From Treponema sp. (GTDB lineage Bacteria; Spirochaetota; Spirochaetia; Treponematales; Breznakiellaceae): a stretch of DNA of 44,810 nucleotides. Made by a program: the position numbers and the translations under genes. The DNA is taken from assembly GCA_009782955.1 (NCBI GenBank), contig WRIB01000016.1, forward strand, positions 1 through 44,810. The letters run 5' to 3'. Each line of letters begins with the position of its first letter. Position 1 is the stretch's first letter. The notes beneath the pieces are model-generated. The model saw only the letters and a list, made by a program, of their open reading frames with translations. It made no database searches and was not told where the DNA came from. This document shows, piece by piece, positions 16,911-24,895 of this stretch.

Positions 16911-17612
16911 TCAGTTTTCCGGCAGTATTAACAATGTTTTGGGATCAAGTTTAACCGCCATGTGTTCCAGATCCAATACATTCCTGTCTTTGGAAGCGGT
17001 CAGTTCAATATGATCCGCCTTTGGCTCCAGAACAATTACCACGTCAAACAGATCCAGATAATCCTTAATTAACAGCGGTATGTCCTGCTTGTCGAATTCG
17101 TTTTCCGTTACATTACAGGAATACCAGAAGGACAGACCAAGCTCTTTTGCAGTATTCTTTACGGCTTCCATGCGTTCGCTGTTTGTCCGGCTGAAATCAA
17201 AACCATCGACAATAATCGAAGCCGCTCCAAAACTTCCCTCGACAATTAAAGCCCGCAGGCTTTTAAGTATCTGTTCTCCTGTTACTCCGTCCTGGTTAAA
17301 ATTCAGGAGTACCCTGTTTTTAACCAGTTCGCCCTTTATCTCTTTGGCATTATCAAGATTCTTCTTCCTGGTAAACTCATCAAAGATATCCTCGTACCAG
17401 GCCATAACATAATCGGTATGCTGGGTAAAAGAAACATGTATCACCTTTTCACCCTGAAGAAGTTTATCCAGGGCAATTTGCACCAATACCGATGTTTTGC
17501 CAATACCCGAAGGGGCGGCAATAATCCCGATTTCTCCGGCCTTAAGTCCACCATGAATTGACTTTTCAAAAATGCGCACAGGACTGCGCCTGATAAGTTC
17601 TTCCTTAATCAT
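16911..17612 (-). CDS. RecA-fold ATPase (KaiC/DnaB-like), downstream of EF-G
   Basis: The 233-residue cytoplasmic protein has Walker A APSGIGKT (residues 33-40), preceded by GGLKAGEIGIIAAPS as in KaiC/RadA/DnaB-type RecA folds. A Walker B-like strand AASIIVDGFDF follows. It resembles a stripped-down single RecA domain with no visible DNA-binding extension. The ATG has TGGAG upstream. It follows the EF-G gene by 60 bases on the same strand and is probably co-transcribed, which links it by context to translation. Its true role is unknown, and RNA, ribosome or signalling functions are all possible. Confidence 0.8.
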   Translation of the reverse strand: MIKEELIRRSPVRIFEKSIHGGLKAGEIGIIAAPSGIGKTSVLVQIALDKLLQGEKVIHVSFTQHTDYVMAWYEDIFDEFTRKKNLDNAKEIKGELVKNRVLLNFNQDGVTGEQILKSLRALIVEGSFGAASIIVDGFDFSRTNSERMEAVKNTAKELGLSFWYSCNVTENEFDKQDIPLLIKDYLDLFDVVIVLEPKADHIELTASKDRNVLDLEHMAVKLDPKTLLILPEN

Positions 17613-17672
17613 TCTGCAACTCCAAAAAATAATTAATATGCGGATCCTTTGTCATTTTCACCGTTAACCCGC

Positions 17673-19757
17673 TCATCGAATCGCTGGCTTTTTTTGGGCA
17701 TCTTTTATCAACGAATCGCTAATACTCGCGGGCACTTTGCTGTATTTCTCGAATTCCATGGTGAATTCCGCCTTGCCCTGGGTTATGGAACGAAGCGCCG
17801 TAGCATAACCAAACATTTCGCTTAGGGGAACTTCCGCTTCTACCCGGGAAAACGTTCCGTCTTCAGTCGACGATGATATTATACCACGCCGTTGATTAAT
17901 GGAAGCAAAAATATTCCCCTGGAATTCCGTCGGGCCTTCCACAGTAACTTTCATTACCGGTTCAAGTATACAGGGTTTGGCTTTGTTATACGCTTCGCGG
18001 AAAGCGCCTATTGCCGCCATTTGAAACGCAAGATCCGAAGAATCTACCGGATGGCTTTGGCCGTCGTTAATCACACAGCGGATATTAACAATGGGAAACC
18101 CTATAAGACTGCCCTTTTTAACGGCCTCCCTAAAACCTTTGTCGCAGCTTGGAACAAATTCGGTGGGTATCGTTCCGCCTTTGATGCTGTCAACAAATTC
18201 ATACTCCCCTTCGTCATACGGTTCCATATAGCCGGCAACCCGTCCGAACTGGCCGGAACCGCCGGTTTGTTTTTTGTGTGTATAGTTAAAATCCGAACGG
18301 GAAGTAATCGTCTCACGGTAGGCTACCTGGGGCATGCCGGTTGTTACATCGCATTTGTATTCCCTGCGCATCCGTTCTATATACACTTCCAGATGAAGCT
18401 CCCCCATGCCCTGGATAATTGTCTCGTTGGATTCACTGTCCACAAAAGTCCGGAAGGTCGGGTCTTCTTTGGTAAAACGGTTCAGCGCCTTGGCCATTTG
18501 ATCGGCGCTTTTTTTGTCTATGGCATTTACCGCAAGAGATATTACCGGTTCTGGAACGTACATCGACGACATGGCATAGTTAAGGCCGCCGCCGCAAAAG
18601 GTATCGCCGCTGGCGCATTCAATGCCAAAAAGCGCCACAATGTCGCCGGGGGAACCTTCGTTAATGTCTTCCATATTATCTGAATGCATACGAACAAGCC
18701 GGCCTACTTTGAATTTTTTTCTGGCACGGGTATTTAACAACTCATCACCCTTTTTCAGGGCGCCCTGATAAATACGAACATAGGTAAGCTGACCGTACTG
18801 GCCGTCTTCCAGCTTAAAGCCCAAAGCAACCGTAGGGCTCTTTTCGTTACTGGATAATTCTTTTTGTTCTTCGTTATTGTCCAGATCAAGGGCAAAATTA
18901 TTAACTTCTGTCGGATTGGGAAGGTACTGATTCACTCCGTCCAGAAGAAGCTGTATCCCCTTGTTTTTATAGGCGGAGCCCATCATAACCGGAACATATT
19001 TTTCTTCCAGCGTTCCCTTGCGTATCGCTGTATGAATCAGCTCCTCGCTGATCTTTTCGCCGGCAAGGTACTTTTCGGCAAGCTCGTCGTTGAACATGGA
19101 AAGCGCATCGATCATTTCTTCCCGGTGCTTTTCCGCATCTGCTTTTAAATGTGCGGGAATTTCTGCATGGCGGATTTCCGTTCCCAATTCTCCGTCAAAG
19201 TACACTGCCTTCATGGTAATAAGGTCTACTACCCCTTCCAGCTTATCTTCCAGTCCTATGGGAATCTGGATCATACCGGCATTAAGATCGAGTTTTTCAC
19301 GAAGCTGATGCGTTACTTTAAAAGGATTAGCCCCGGTTCTGTCGCATTTGTTAACAAAGGCAATCCGCGGCACATGGTAACGTTTTAGCTGGCGATCCAC
19401 AGTGATAGACTGAGATTGAACCCCTCCTACAGCGCAAAGAACGAGTATTGCCCCGTCCAAAACCCGCAGAGAACGTTCCACCTCTATGGTAAAATCAACA
19501 TGACCTGGAGTGTCTATCAGGTTGATCGTATGATCTTTCCACTCTACCTGGGTTGCAGCACTCTGAATGGTAATACCCCGCTCCCGCTCAAGTTCCATGT
19601 GATCCATGGTAGCACCCACTCCGTCCCTTCCCCGGACTTCGTGGAAAGCATGAATTTTTTTGCTAAAAAAGAGAATGCGTTCGGAAAGGGTGGTTTTTCC
19701 CGAATCAATATGAGCGCTGATTCCGATATTCCGCATCTTTGTAATGTCTAAACCCAT
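17673..19757 (-). CDS. fusA: Translation elongation factor G (spirochaete/mitochondrial-type EF-G1)
   Basis: A full-length 694-residue EF-G, the ribosomal translocase GTPase. The G1 motif is AHIDSGKTT (residues 15-23), and the switch [19 protein letters not shown] and NKCD are intact. Domains II-V follow, including [14 protein letters not shown] and [10 protein letters not shown]. The Ser in AHIDSGKTT and ILFFSKKIH resemble the mitochondrial/spirochaete EF-G1 lineage rather than the common AHIDAGKTT form. Organisms with this lineage often carry a second EF-G for ribosome recycling, which is not in this window. The AAGGAGAG ribosome site is strong. It leads a two-gene unit with the RecA-fold ATPase. 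Confidence 0.96.
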   Translation of the reverse strand: MGLDITKMRNIGISAHIDSGKTTLSERILFFSKKIHAFHEVRGRDGVGATMDHMELERERGITIQSAATQVEWKDHTINLIDTPGHVDFTIEVERSLRVLDGAILVLCAVGGVQSQSITVDRQLKRYHVPRIAFVNKCDRTGANPFKVTHQLREKLDLNAGMIQIPIGLEDKLEGVVDLITMKAVYFDGELGTEIRHAEIPAHLKADAEKHREEMIDALSMFNDELAEKYLAGEKISEELIHTAIRKGTLEEKYVPVMMGSAYKNKGIQLLLDGVNQYLPNPTEVNNFALDLDNNEEQKELSSNEKSPTVALGFKLEDGQYGQLTYVRIYQGALKKGDELLNTRARKKFKVGRLVRMHSDNMEDINEGSPGDIVALFGIECASGDTFCGGGLNYAMSSMYVPEPVISLAVNAIDKKSADQMAKALNRFTKEDPTFRTFVDSESNETIIQGMGELHLEVYIERMRREYKCDVTTGMPQVAYRETITSRSDFNYTHKKQTGGSGQFGRVAGYMEPYDEGEYEFVDSIKGGTIPTEFVPSCDKGFREAVKKGSLIGFPIVNIRCVINDGQSHPVDSSDLAFQMAAIGAFREAYNKAKPCILEPVMKVTVEGPTEFQGNIFASINQRRGIISSSTEDGTFSRVEAEVPLSEMFGYATALRSITQGKAEFTMEFEKYSKVPASISDSLIKDAQKKPAIR

Positions 19758-19906
19758 TAACTCTCCTTAATTTAAAAATACTAAAAAACACAGATTATGT
19801 GGGGTTTCCGGAGGAAATAAATAAAATCCGAATAATACGCCCAATCTGCGGATGGTGCCTGACATGTAAAAAATAACATAATTTTCAACTAATTTCAATG
19901 AGTTTC

Positions 19907-21595
19907 TTAATATTGCATCCTCCAACTAAAGGTAAATTCCCATTTCCTGGAAGATGTTGCTGTAGCAGCTTTAAGTGTTACACGGTTTTTTTTGAACCGT
20001 AACGACGCTGAAAAGGAAGTATCCCAAATTCCTTCCTTATTGGTGGTTTTTTCATACCCTGTTCTGGCAGAAAGAACAATGGTATAGGAACCTTTTTTTC
20101 CTGCACTGGTTTTTTTTCGTTTCCCAAGCCCGGCAGTTTGATTAATGTTATCAGTTTGCACTAAACCTTCCGCCGTACCAGAGTTGTTTCTTGAGGTTTT
20201 TCGGGTTATTGATCCAGGAATAGTCCAGGTAAGACTTTGAGTTAATTTATACGAATTTAACTGGTATTCGGTTTCTTCTGTATTTGTGCTTTTATCATGG
20301 TTTAACAATGAAAAATTTCCTTCACTCACCGAATTTACCGGCCCTAATTTAAACGCCGCCATGGCGTTTCCCGAGTCCAGCACTTTTTTTTCTTCCCGGG
20401 CATCCCTGTCTACAGATAACGAAAAACGTGTAAGACCGAAGAAATTAGAGTTTGTTGGAAACCTGTAATATAATTCCCCGGAAATACGGTTAAAACTCTG
20501 CGAAATGGCATTAAAATCTCCCGAAGAAAACGCCGGAAACAGTCCTTGTTCCGGGCCAGGCCCGCGAAAAACCGTAGTCAACCGAAAAAGGCCGGTTTTT
20601 TTTCCCAATCTTTCCAGCCGGGCTGCAGTACGAAACCCTGATCCGGGATTACCGCCGTCACTGCCTATATAGCGGCTGCCGGCTGCATCAAGGGCAAGGG
20701 AAAAACGCCAGGGCTTATTGCCAAAACGCAGTCCCAGATTGCTGTAATAATCCCGGCCAAAAGCAAAGGTTTCCGAACATGCAAAATCTGAAGCCACGCC
20801 AAAAGAAGGAAAAGAAAAAGAAGCCGAGCCGGCAATAAGCCGGGTATCCCTGACAGGAAGAGCCGGTTTTACATTAAACCAGGTCGATGATTTCCGTTCC
20901 GGCAGGGTACGCTCGGTATAGATCCCCTCCAACAAAAATTCATACTTACCGGCTTCGTAACCCAAAGCGGCATTAAATACAGGAAACCAATTATCCGGAT
21001 CATCATTTGCCATAAAAGAAACAAAACCTCTTATAATTCCCGGCCCCATGGAAATGCCATTATTCCCCAGATGGGCATAACCCTGAGAAACCGCCGTAGA
21101 AGATGGAGAGGTTCTTAAATCCGCTCCGCTTTCCTCCCGTGACTGTACATAGGGAGCACCGCGTACCCATATATTTCGTGTTCGTGCGGCAAGACCATAG
21201 GAATTAAGTACCCCATACAACAGTCTGGAATCTGAACCTAAATGATATAACCCCAAACCAGGCTGGGTAATTGACTTGTCCGCGATTTCTCCATTAAAAC
21301 TTTCCTGAAAAACATCGGTACTTGAGGCAGGACGACGATCCAAAACCTCAAACCGTAAGGCAAGATCTGCTTTTGGAATAGTCATTTTCAGGTCAAAACG
21401 GTCTGTAAGGTTATGCCTGCTTTCCCAGACACCGGACCAGAGGAATTCAGGGCGGAAGAACGTCAGAAAATCATCCTTAACGTTGTGATTATTGCCAGAA
21501 GAAGGTTCATTTTCTTGCTGAGCAAATAATGGTGATGTTGGCATAGCAAGTAAGCACAAAACAGTTAGTAAAAGTAACCAAGATAGGGATTTCAT
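19907..21595 (-). CDS. Predicted outer-membrane beta-barrel protein, unknown function
   Basis: The 562-residue product has a clear signal peptide ending near Leu-Phe-Ala-Gln. The rest shows many short alternating-hydrophobic strands rich in aromatic, Gly, Ser and Asn residues. It ends W-E-F-T-F-S-W-R-M-Q-Y, with a terminal aromatic as in outer-membrane barrels. No known porin or receptor motif is recognised. It precedes EF-G on the same strand by 149 bases but is probably a separate unit. The ATG has no good ribosome site and is immediately preceded by a 14-bp palindrome. Confidence 0.75.
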   Translation of the reverse strand: MKSLSWLLLLTVLCLLAMPTSPLFAQQENEPSSGNNHNVKDDFLTFFRPEFLWSGVWESRHNLTDRFDLKMTIPKADLALRFEVLDRRPASSTDVFQESFNGEIADKSITQPGLGLYHLGSDSRLLYGVLNSYGLAARTRNIWVRGAPYVQSREESGADLRTSPSSTAVSQGYAHLGNNGISMGPGIIRGFVSFMANDDPDNWFPVFNAALGYEAGKYEFLLEGIYTERTLPERKSSTWFNVKPALPVRDTRLIAGSASFSFPSFGVASDFACSETFAFGRDYYSNLGLRFGNKPWRFSLALDAAGSRYIGSDGGNPGSGFRTAARLERLGKKTGLFRLTTVFRGPGPEQGLFPAFSSGDFNAISQSFNRISGELYYRFPTNSNFFGLTRFSLSVDRDAREEKKVLDSGNAMAAFKLGPVNSVSEGNFSLLNHDKSTNTEETEYQLNSYKLTQSLTWTIPGSITRKTSRNNSGTAEGLVQTDNINQTAGLGKRKKTSAGKKGSYTIVLSARTGYEKTTNKEGIWDTSFSASLRFKKNRVTLKAATATSSRKWEFTFSWRMQY

Positions 21596-21609
21596 GCCCT
21601 ATATAGGGC
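21596..21609. promoter_or_regulatory. 14-bp perfect palindrome abutting the barrel-protein start codon
   Basis: GCCCTATATAGGGC ends directly at the ATG of the minus-strand gene at 21595. It could be a repressor operator at the transcription start, or an RNA hairpin that controls ribosome access. A possible promoter, TTGATT with 17 bases to TTTTAT, lies just upstream. Confidence 0.45.
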
Positions 21610-21658
21610 AATAAAACGCAGGGTACTTGTAAAAAATCAATTATTTTAATTATTTTAC

Positions 21659-21686
21659 TTGTATTCTTGCTAAAAATAATTATACT
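21659..21686 (+). promoter_or_regulatory. Promoter of the hemerythrin gene, near-leaderless
   Basis: TTGTAT at 21659-21664 and TATACT at 21681-21686 are 16 bases apart. The -10 box ends 9 bases before the ATG at 21696, which leaves a leader of only a few bases and no Shine-Dalgarno site. Confidence 0.5.
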
Positions 21687-21695
21687 TTCTTAATT

Positions 21696-22181
21696 ATGAT
21701 AACAAAAATAAACGCATTAGATGATGCACTTCGTCCTGATAGCGGTCAGATAGTTACCTGGGACGAAAAACTAAGCACAGGAATTGAACTCATTGACAGC
21801 CAGCATAAGGAACTGGTCGAATTAACAAACAAACTGTACCAGTCCTGCCTTTCCGGGCACGATGATGCGGTATTCAAAGAAGCAATGGGCCGCATGGTCA
21901 ATTATGTTAAATTCCACTTTGGTGCAGAACAGCAACTTCTGGAACGGATCCATTATCCGGCTTATCCGGATCATAAACGGCAGCACGATACCCTGGTAAA
22001 AGAGATTCTTGATGCTGTAAAAGCCGCCGGCGAAGGCAAGAGTTTTGTTGCCAACAATTTTGTCCGAACCCTTAAAGAGTGGATATTCGGCCACATTGCA
22101 TTCACCGATAGACAGTATGCCCTTTATGTAACAGAACAGAAGCGAAAAGGCCTCCTGACCGACGCACAGATTAACGGCTAA
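21696..22181 (+). CDS. Bacteriohemerythrin (oxygen-binding diiron protein)
   Basis: The 161-residue protein has the full set of seven diiron ligands: His37 (in IDSQHKEL), His74 and Glu78 (KFHFGAEQ), His93 and His97 (DHKRQHD), His133 and Asp138 (GHIAFTD). It also has the family's WDEKLSTGI opening. Such cytoplasmic proteins bind O2 reversibly and serve in oxygen sensing, storage or protection, which suits an anaerobe or microaerophile. It is single-domain, not fused to a chemoreceptor. The start lacks a ribosome site. The convergent cupin gene follows after a palindrome. Confidence 0.93.
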   Translation: MITKINALDDALRPDSGQIVTWDEKLSTGIELIDSQHKELVELTNKLYQSCLSGHDDAVFKEAMGRMVNYVKFHFGAEQQLLERIHYPAYPDHKRQHDTLVKEILDAVKAAGEGKSFVANNFVRTLKEWIFGHIAFTDRQYALYVTEQKRKGLLTDAQING

Positions 22182-22191
22182 GTATTGAGCT

Positions 22192-22209
22192 TGTTCTACC
22201 GGTAGAACA
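22192..22209. terminator. 18-bp perfect palindrome between convergent genes
   Basis: TGTTCTACC followed by GGTAGAACA forms a 7-bp stem with a CCGG loop. It lies between the hemerythrin stop and the cupin stop, consistent with a bidirectional transcript end. No T tract follows closely. Confidence 0.5.
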
Positions 22210-22216
22210 GCCTCGG

Positions 22217-22567
22217 TTACTCTTTAATAATTACCGCAAGAAAAACCAACGGGTCATTACCGGTGTTGACAATGCTATGGGTTTCTCCGTTTCCGGTAAT
22301 CATAACATCTCCTTTTGCAATCGCCTTTTCAGTACCATTGTCGTTTACCTTCCCGTTTCCTTCCAGAATAATGTAGTATTCCATGTCTTCTGTATGGGAA
22401 TGAGCACCAATAGAAGATCCCGGCGGCAGGGTAATTTCCGCCAGAAGATTGGTATATTTCTGAGTAGCTCCTTTTCCTTCTACCAGATGGAGGAATGCGG
22501 CAGTCCCATCGCCGCCCCTGGGTTTTTCCCGGATTTCTGACTTAAGTTCATTCCTGTGATACAACAT
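22217..22567 (-). CDS. Single-domain cupin protein
   Basis: The 116-residue product is a small cupin_2 barrel. The first cupin motif, PPGSSIGAHSHTEDMEYYIILEG, has the metal-ligand pattern H-x-H-x(n)-E, and the second, GDVMITGNGETHSIVNTG, supplies the last His. Such proteins are metal-dependent enzymes or small-molecule binders, and the substrate cannot be inferred. A good AAGGAG ribosome site precedes the ATG. It is monocistronic, convergent with hemerythrin and divergent from the FliL-like gene. Confidence 0.9.
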   Translation of the reverse strand: MLYHRNELKSEIREKPRGGDGTAAFLHLVEGKGATQKYTNLLAEITLPPGSSIGAHSHTEDMEYYIILEGNGKVNDNGTEKAIAKGDVMITGNGETHSIVNTGNDPLVFLAVIIKE

Positions 22568-22654
22568 ATTATCTCCTTATTAGACGTTCCAAAACCATAA
22601 GATTTTGAAAAAACAGCCATAGTTTTACTTCTTTATTAAAGTATTAATTCCAAT

Positions 22655-22660
22655 TATACT
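22655..22660 (+). promoter_or_regulatory. -10 box directly before the FliL-like gene
   Basis: TATACT ends 6 bases before the ATG at 22667, so transcription would start at or near the A of the start codon. There is no Shine-Dalgarno site. The -35 is weak (TTTATT at 22632-22637). Confidence 0.45.
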
Positions 22661-22666
22661 GCAATT

Positions 22667-23137
22667 ATGAAGCGGATAGAAGAACGTCCTCCGCAAACCG
22701 CAATGGTTGTTTGCAAGGTTCTTATTGTTATTATTGCGGTGCTGGTGATTATTCTGATAACGGGTACTATTTACGGCCTTGTAAAACGGGAAAAACCTGC
22801 CAATCCGCCGCCCGCTTCAGAGACTGGTGTAGAAGAAAACATTTTTTCCAGCCTTGGCACTTTGCGTGTCCCAACCGCCGGTAATGACCCGGAAACCGTG
22901 ATTATTTCCATTGCTTTTCCCTATAACAAAAACGACCGGCCCTTTGCCGAAGAACTTGCTTCCCGCATTTCATGGTTTAAAACCGCCATTTTCGATTATT
23001 TGGGAAACTTTACCGCGGAAGAAATAGAAACCATGGATACCGATACGATCAATCAGGAACTGTTAAAACGTTTTAATGCAGAGCTGCGCCTGGGACAAAT
23101 ACGGGAACTGTACATAACGGATTTTATGCGGCTGTAA
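22667..23137 (+). CDS. FliL-like flagellar basal-body-associated protein
   Basis: The 156-residue protein has one N-terminal membrane helix (about residues 15-37), a Pro-rich linker, and a periplasmic domain. The domain ends with the FliL-like pattern of an L-x2-x2-N-x-x-L-x-x-G-x-I helix followed by the strand RELYITDFMRL. FliL supports stator function around the flagellar motor, which in spirochaetes sits in the periplasm. This copy is outside a flagellar operon, so it is either a second FliL-like protein or one adapted to another role. No other motility gene is nearby. The start seems leaderless. Confidence 0.6.
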   Translation: MKRIEERPPQTAMVVCKVLIVIIAVLVIILITGTIYGLVKREKPANPPPASETGVEENIFSSLGTLRVPTAGNDPETVIISIAFPYNKNDRPFAEELASRISWFKTAIFDYLGNFTAEEIETMDTDTINQELLKRFNAELRLGQIRELYITDFMRL

Positions 23138-23160
23138 ATAAAGATAAACTGGCGCATTCT

Positions 23161-23190
23161 TTTACATTTTATCAATTTCAGTAGTATTAT
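23161..23190 (+). promoter_or_regulatory. Promoter of the adenylate cyclase gene
   Basis: TTTACA at 23161-23166 and TATTAT at 23185-23190 are 18 bases apart. A second perfect TATAAT at 23205-23210 lies only 11 bases before the ATG at 23222 and would give a near-leaderless transcript. The region is very AT-rich. Confidence 0.45.
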
Positions 23191-23221
23191 AAGTAAATTT
23201 ATAGTATAATATATGTAAAGT

Positions 23222-24877
23222 ATGAGCCTTTTTGGACAGCGTCTTTTCAATAAAAAACGTCCCGCCGCTTCTGTTATGGAAGAAAACTCCACGCTGCCAA
23301 CAGAACAGGATCTGGTACGGGCGGGAGCATTACTTGCACGGGAAAAGAACTTTAAAGACCTTGTTAATGTCTTTGTGGAGCAGGCACAGGATATTTCCCG
23401 TGTAGATATGACTGCTTTTTATGTTCTAAAAGACGCCAAAGATGTAAAAAGCGATTTGGAACTGGTATTCAAAAGGGGACGGTATCCTGTTCCTCAAACA
23501 ATTTCCGGAACAGGCGAACTTGTTCGTTTTTTGCGTGAATGCCGGGAAGCCCTTATTTTTAACAATAAAGCAGCGGCAAACGGGACAGGTTACGAAGCAC
23601 TGGCCTTTTTAAAAGAAGCGCTTATCCATCCCGCAATGAAAAGCGGAATGGCGCTTCCGATTGTCAGCCCGCCGCGGGAAATCGGCGTTTTATATGTCGG
23701 ATCGCAAAAACCCTGTTTTTTTAACCGAAAACGTTTTCACTTTCTGGATTCATACACCAAACTTGCCGGAGGAGCCATGCAGACTTCACGGCTTCTTGAT
23801 GAAACGCGGGTGTCTTCCAAAAAAATTGAATCGCTCGAAAGGTATCAGGAAAATGTATTTAACTCCATGACCAACATGGTTATTACAACCGATGCAGCCG
23901 GACATATTTTCTATTTTAACGAAGCGGCGGGTAAGTCTATGGGACTTGCCGAAGATGATCTGGGACGCAGCCTGGAAAACACCTTCCGTAAGTCGCTTTC
24001 TTCAAATACCGTCAATGCCATTTTAAAGTGCCTGGAAGACGGAAGTGAAATTCTGGGGCTTGAAGGCATTTACAGGGGCGGAGGAAGGGGGTTGGATTAC
24101 TCCCTTAATATTTCGCCCCTTAAAACACCGCGCGGTAAAAATGAAGGCCTGACACTGCTATTTACCAACCAAACCCGCGAGAACGAGCTTAAGGAAACTG
24201 TTCAGGCTGTAAGCGAAAGCAGGCGTGTCATCAAAGATATGTTTGCACGTTATATCTCGCAGGAAGTTATAGAGAATTTGATGGATTCGCCGGACAGTGT
24301 CAAACTGGGAGGAGACAAAAGGATTGCAACGGTGTTTTTTGCAGACATACGCGGGTATACAAGTTTTTCCGAAAGCCGCGAACCGGAAGAAATTGTAGAA
24401 ATATTAAACGAATACTTCAGCGAGGCAATTCAAAATATTCAGGACTACAAAGGGTACATAGACAAACTAATCGGAGACTGCATAATGGCTGTGTGGGGCG
24501 TTCCAATGATGCCGGAAAAAGATGATGCCTTTAACGCAGTATCCTGCGCTCTTTCCATACAGGAAATGGTACGCTCGGAAGAAAGAAAATTTTTCAGGAA
24601 TGTTGCTTCCCGTCTGCGGGTCGGCATTGGTGTGAACACAGGCCCGCTGGTAGCAGGAAACCTGGGAAGTATAAAACGAATGGAATACTCGGTTATCGGC
24701 GATACCGTTAATCTTGCGGCACGGCTTGAAAGCGTTTCGGGCGCCGGCGAAGTTATTGTTTCTCATTCAACGTATGAACACATAGCAGATAAGTTCAATT
24801 TTGAAGAAAGGCCGCCGGTACAGGTAAAAGGCAAAGAAAAACCCATAAAGATATACAGTGTCTTGGGTATGAAATAG
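23222..24877 (+). CDS. Adenylate cyclase, class III, with GAF and PAS domains
   Basis: The 551-residue cytoplasmic enzyme makes cAMP from ATP. A GAF-like domain (about residues 20-195) and a PAS-like domain (about 215-320) precede a class III catalytic domain (about 360-550). Catalytic metal ligands are Asp375 (FADIRGYT) and Asp419 (LIGDC). Adenine-selecting residues are Lys415 and Asp494, and the transition-state pair is Asn498/Arg502 (NLAARLE). All are present, so it should be active as a homodimer. The upstream domains suggest control by a small ligand or redox state. No ribosome site precedes the first ATG; another ATG lies at codon 19. The HEAT-repeat gene follows by 18 bases. Confidence 0.93.
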   Translation: MSLFGQRLFNKKRPAASVMEENSTLPTEQDLVRAGALLAREKNFKDLVNVFVEQAQDISRVDMTAFYVLKDAKDVKSDLELVFKRGRYPVPQTISGTGELVRFLRECREALIFNNKAAANGTGYEALAFLKEALIHPAMKSGMALPIVSPPREIGVLYVGSQKPCFFNRKRFHFLDSYTKLAGGAMQTSRLLDETRVSSKKIESLERYQENVFNSMTNMVITTDAAGHIFYFNEAAGKSMGLAEDDLGRSLENTFRKSLSSNTVNAILKCLEDGSEILGLEGIYRGGGRGLDYSLNISPLKTPRGKNEGLTLLFTNQTRENELKETVQAVSESRRVIKDMFARYISQEVIENLMDSPDSVKLGGDKRIATVFFADIRGYTSFSESREPEEIVEILNEYFSEAIQNIQDYKGYIDKLIGDCIMAVWGVPMMPEKDDAFNAVSCALSIQEMVRSEERKFFRNVASRLRVGIGVNTGPLVAGNLGSIKRMEYSVIGDTVNLAARLESVSGAGEVIVSHSTYEHIADKFNFEERPPVQVKGKEKPIKIYSVLGMK

Positions 24878-24895
24878 CACAAAGGAGCTGAAGAT

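Noticed and set aside
17892-18683. 263-codon plus-strand open frame inside the EF-G gene
   Set aside because: It is antisense to a highly conserved gene, and its composition reflects the reverse of EF-G codons. No motif or ribosome site supports it.
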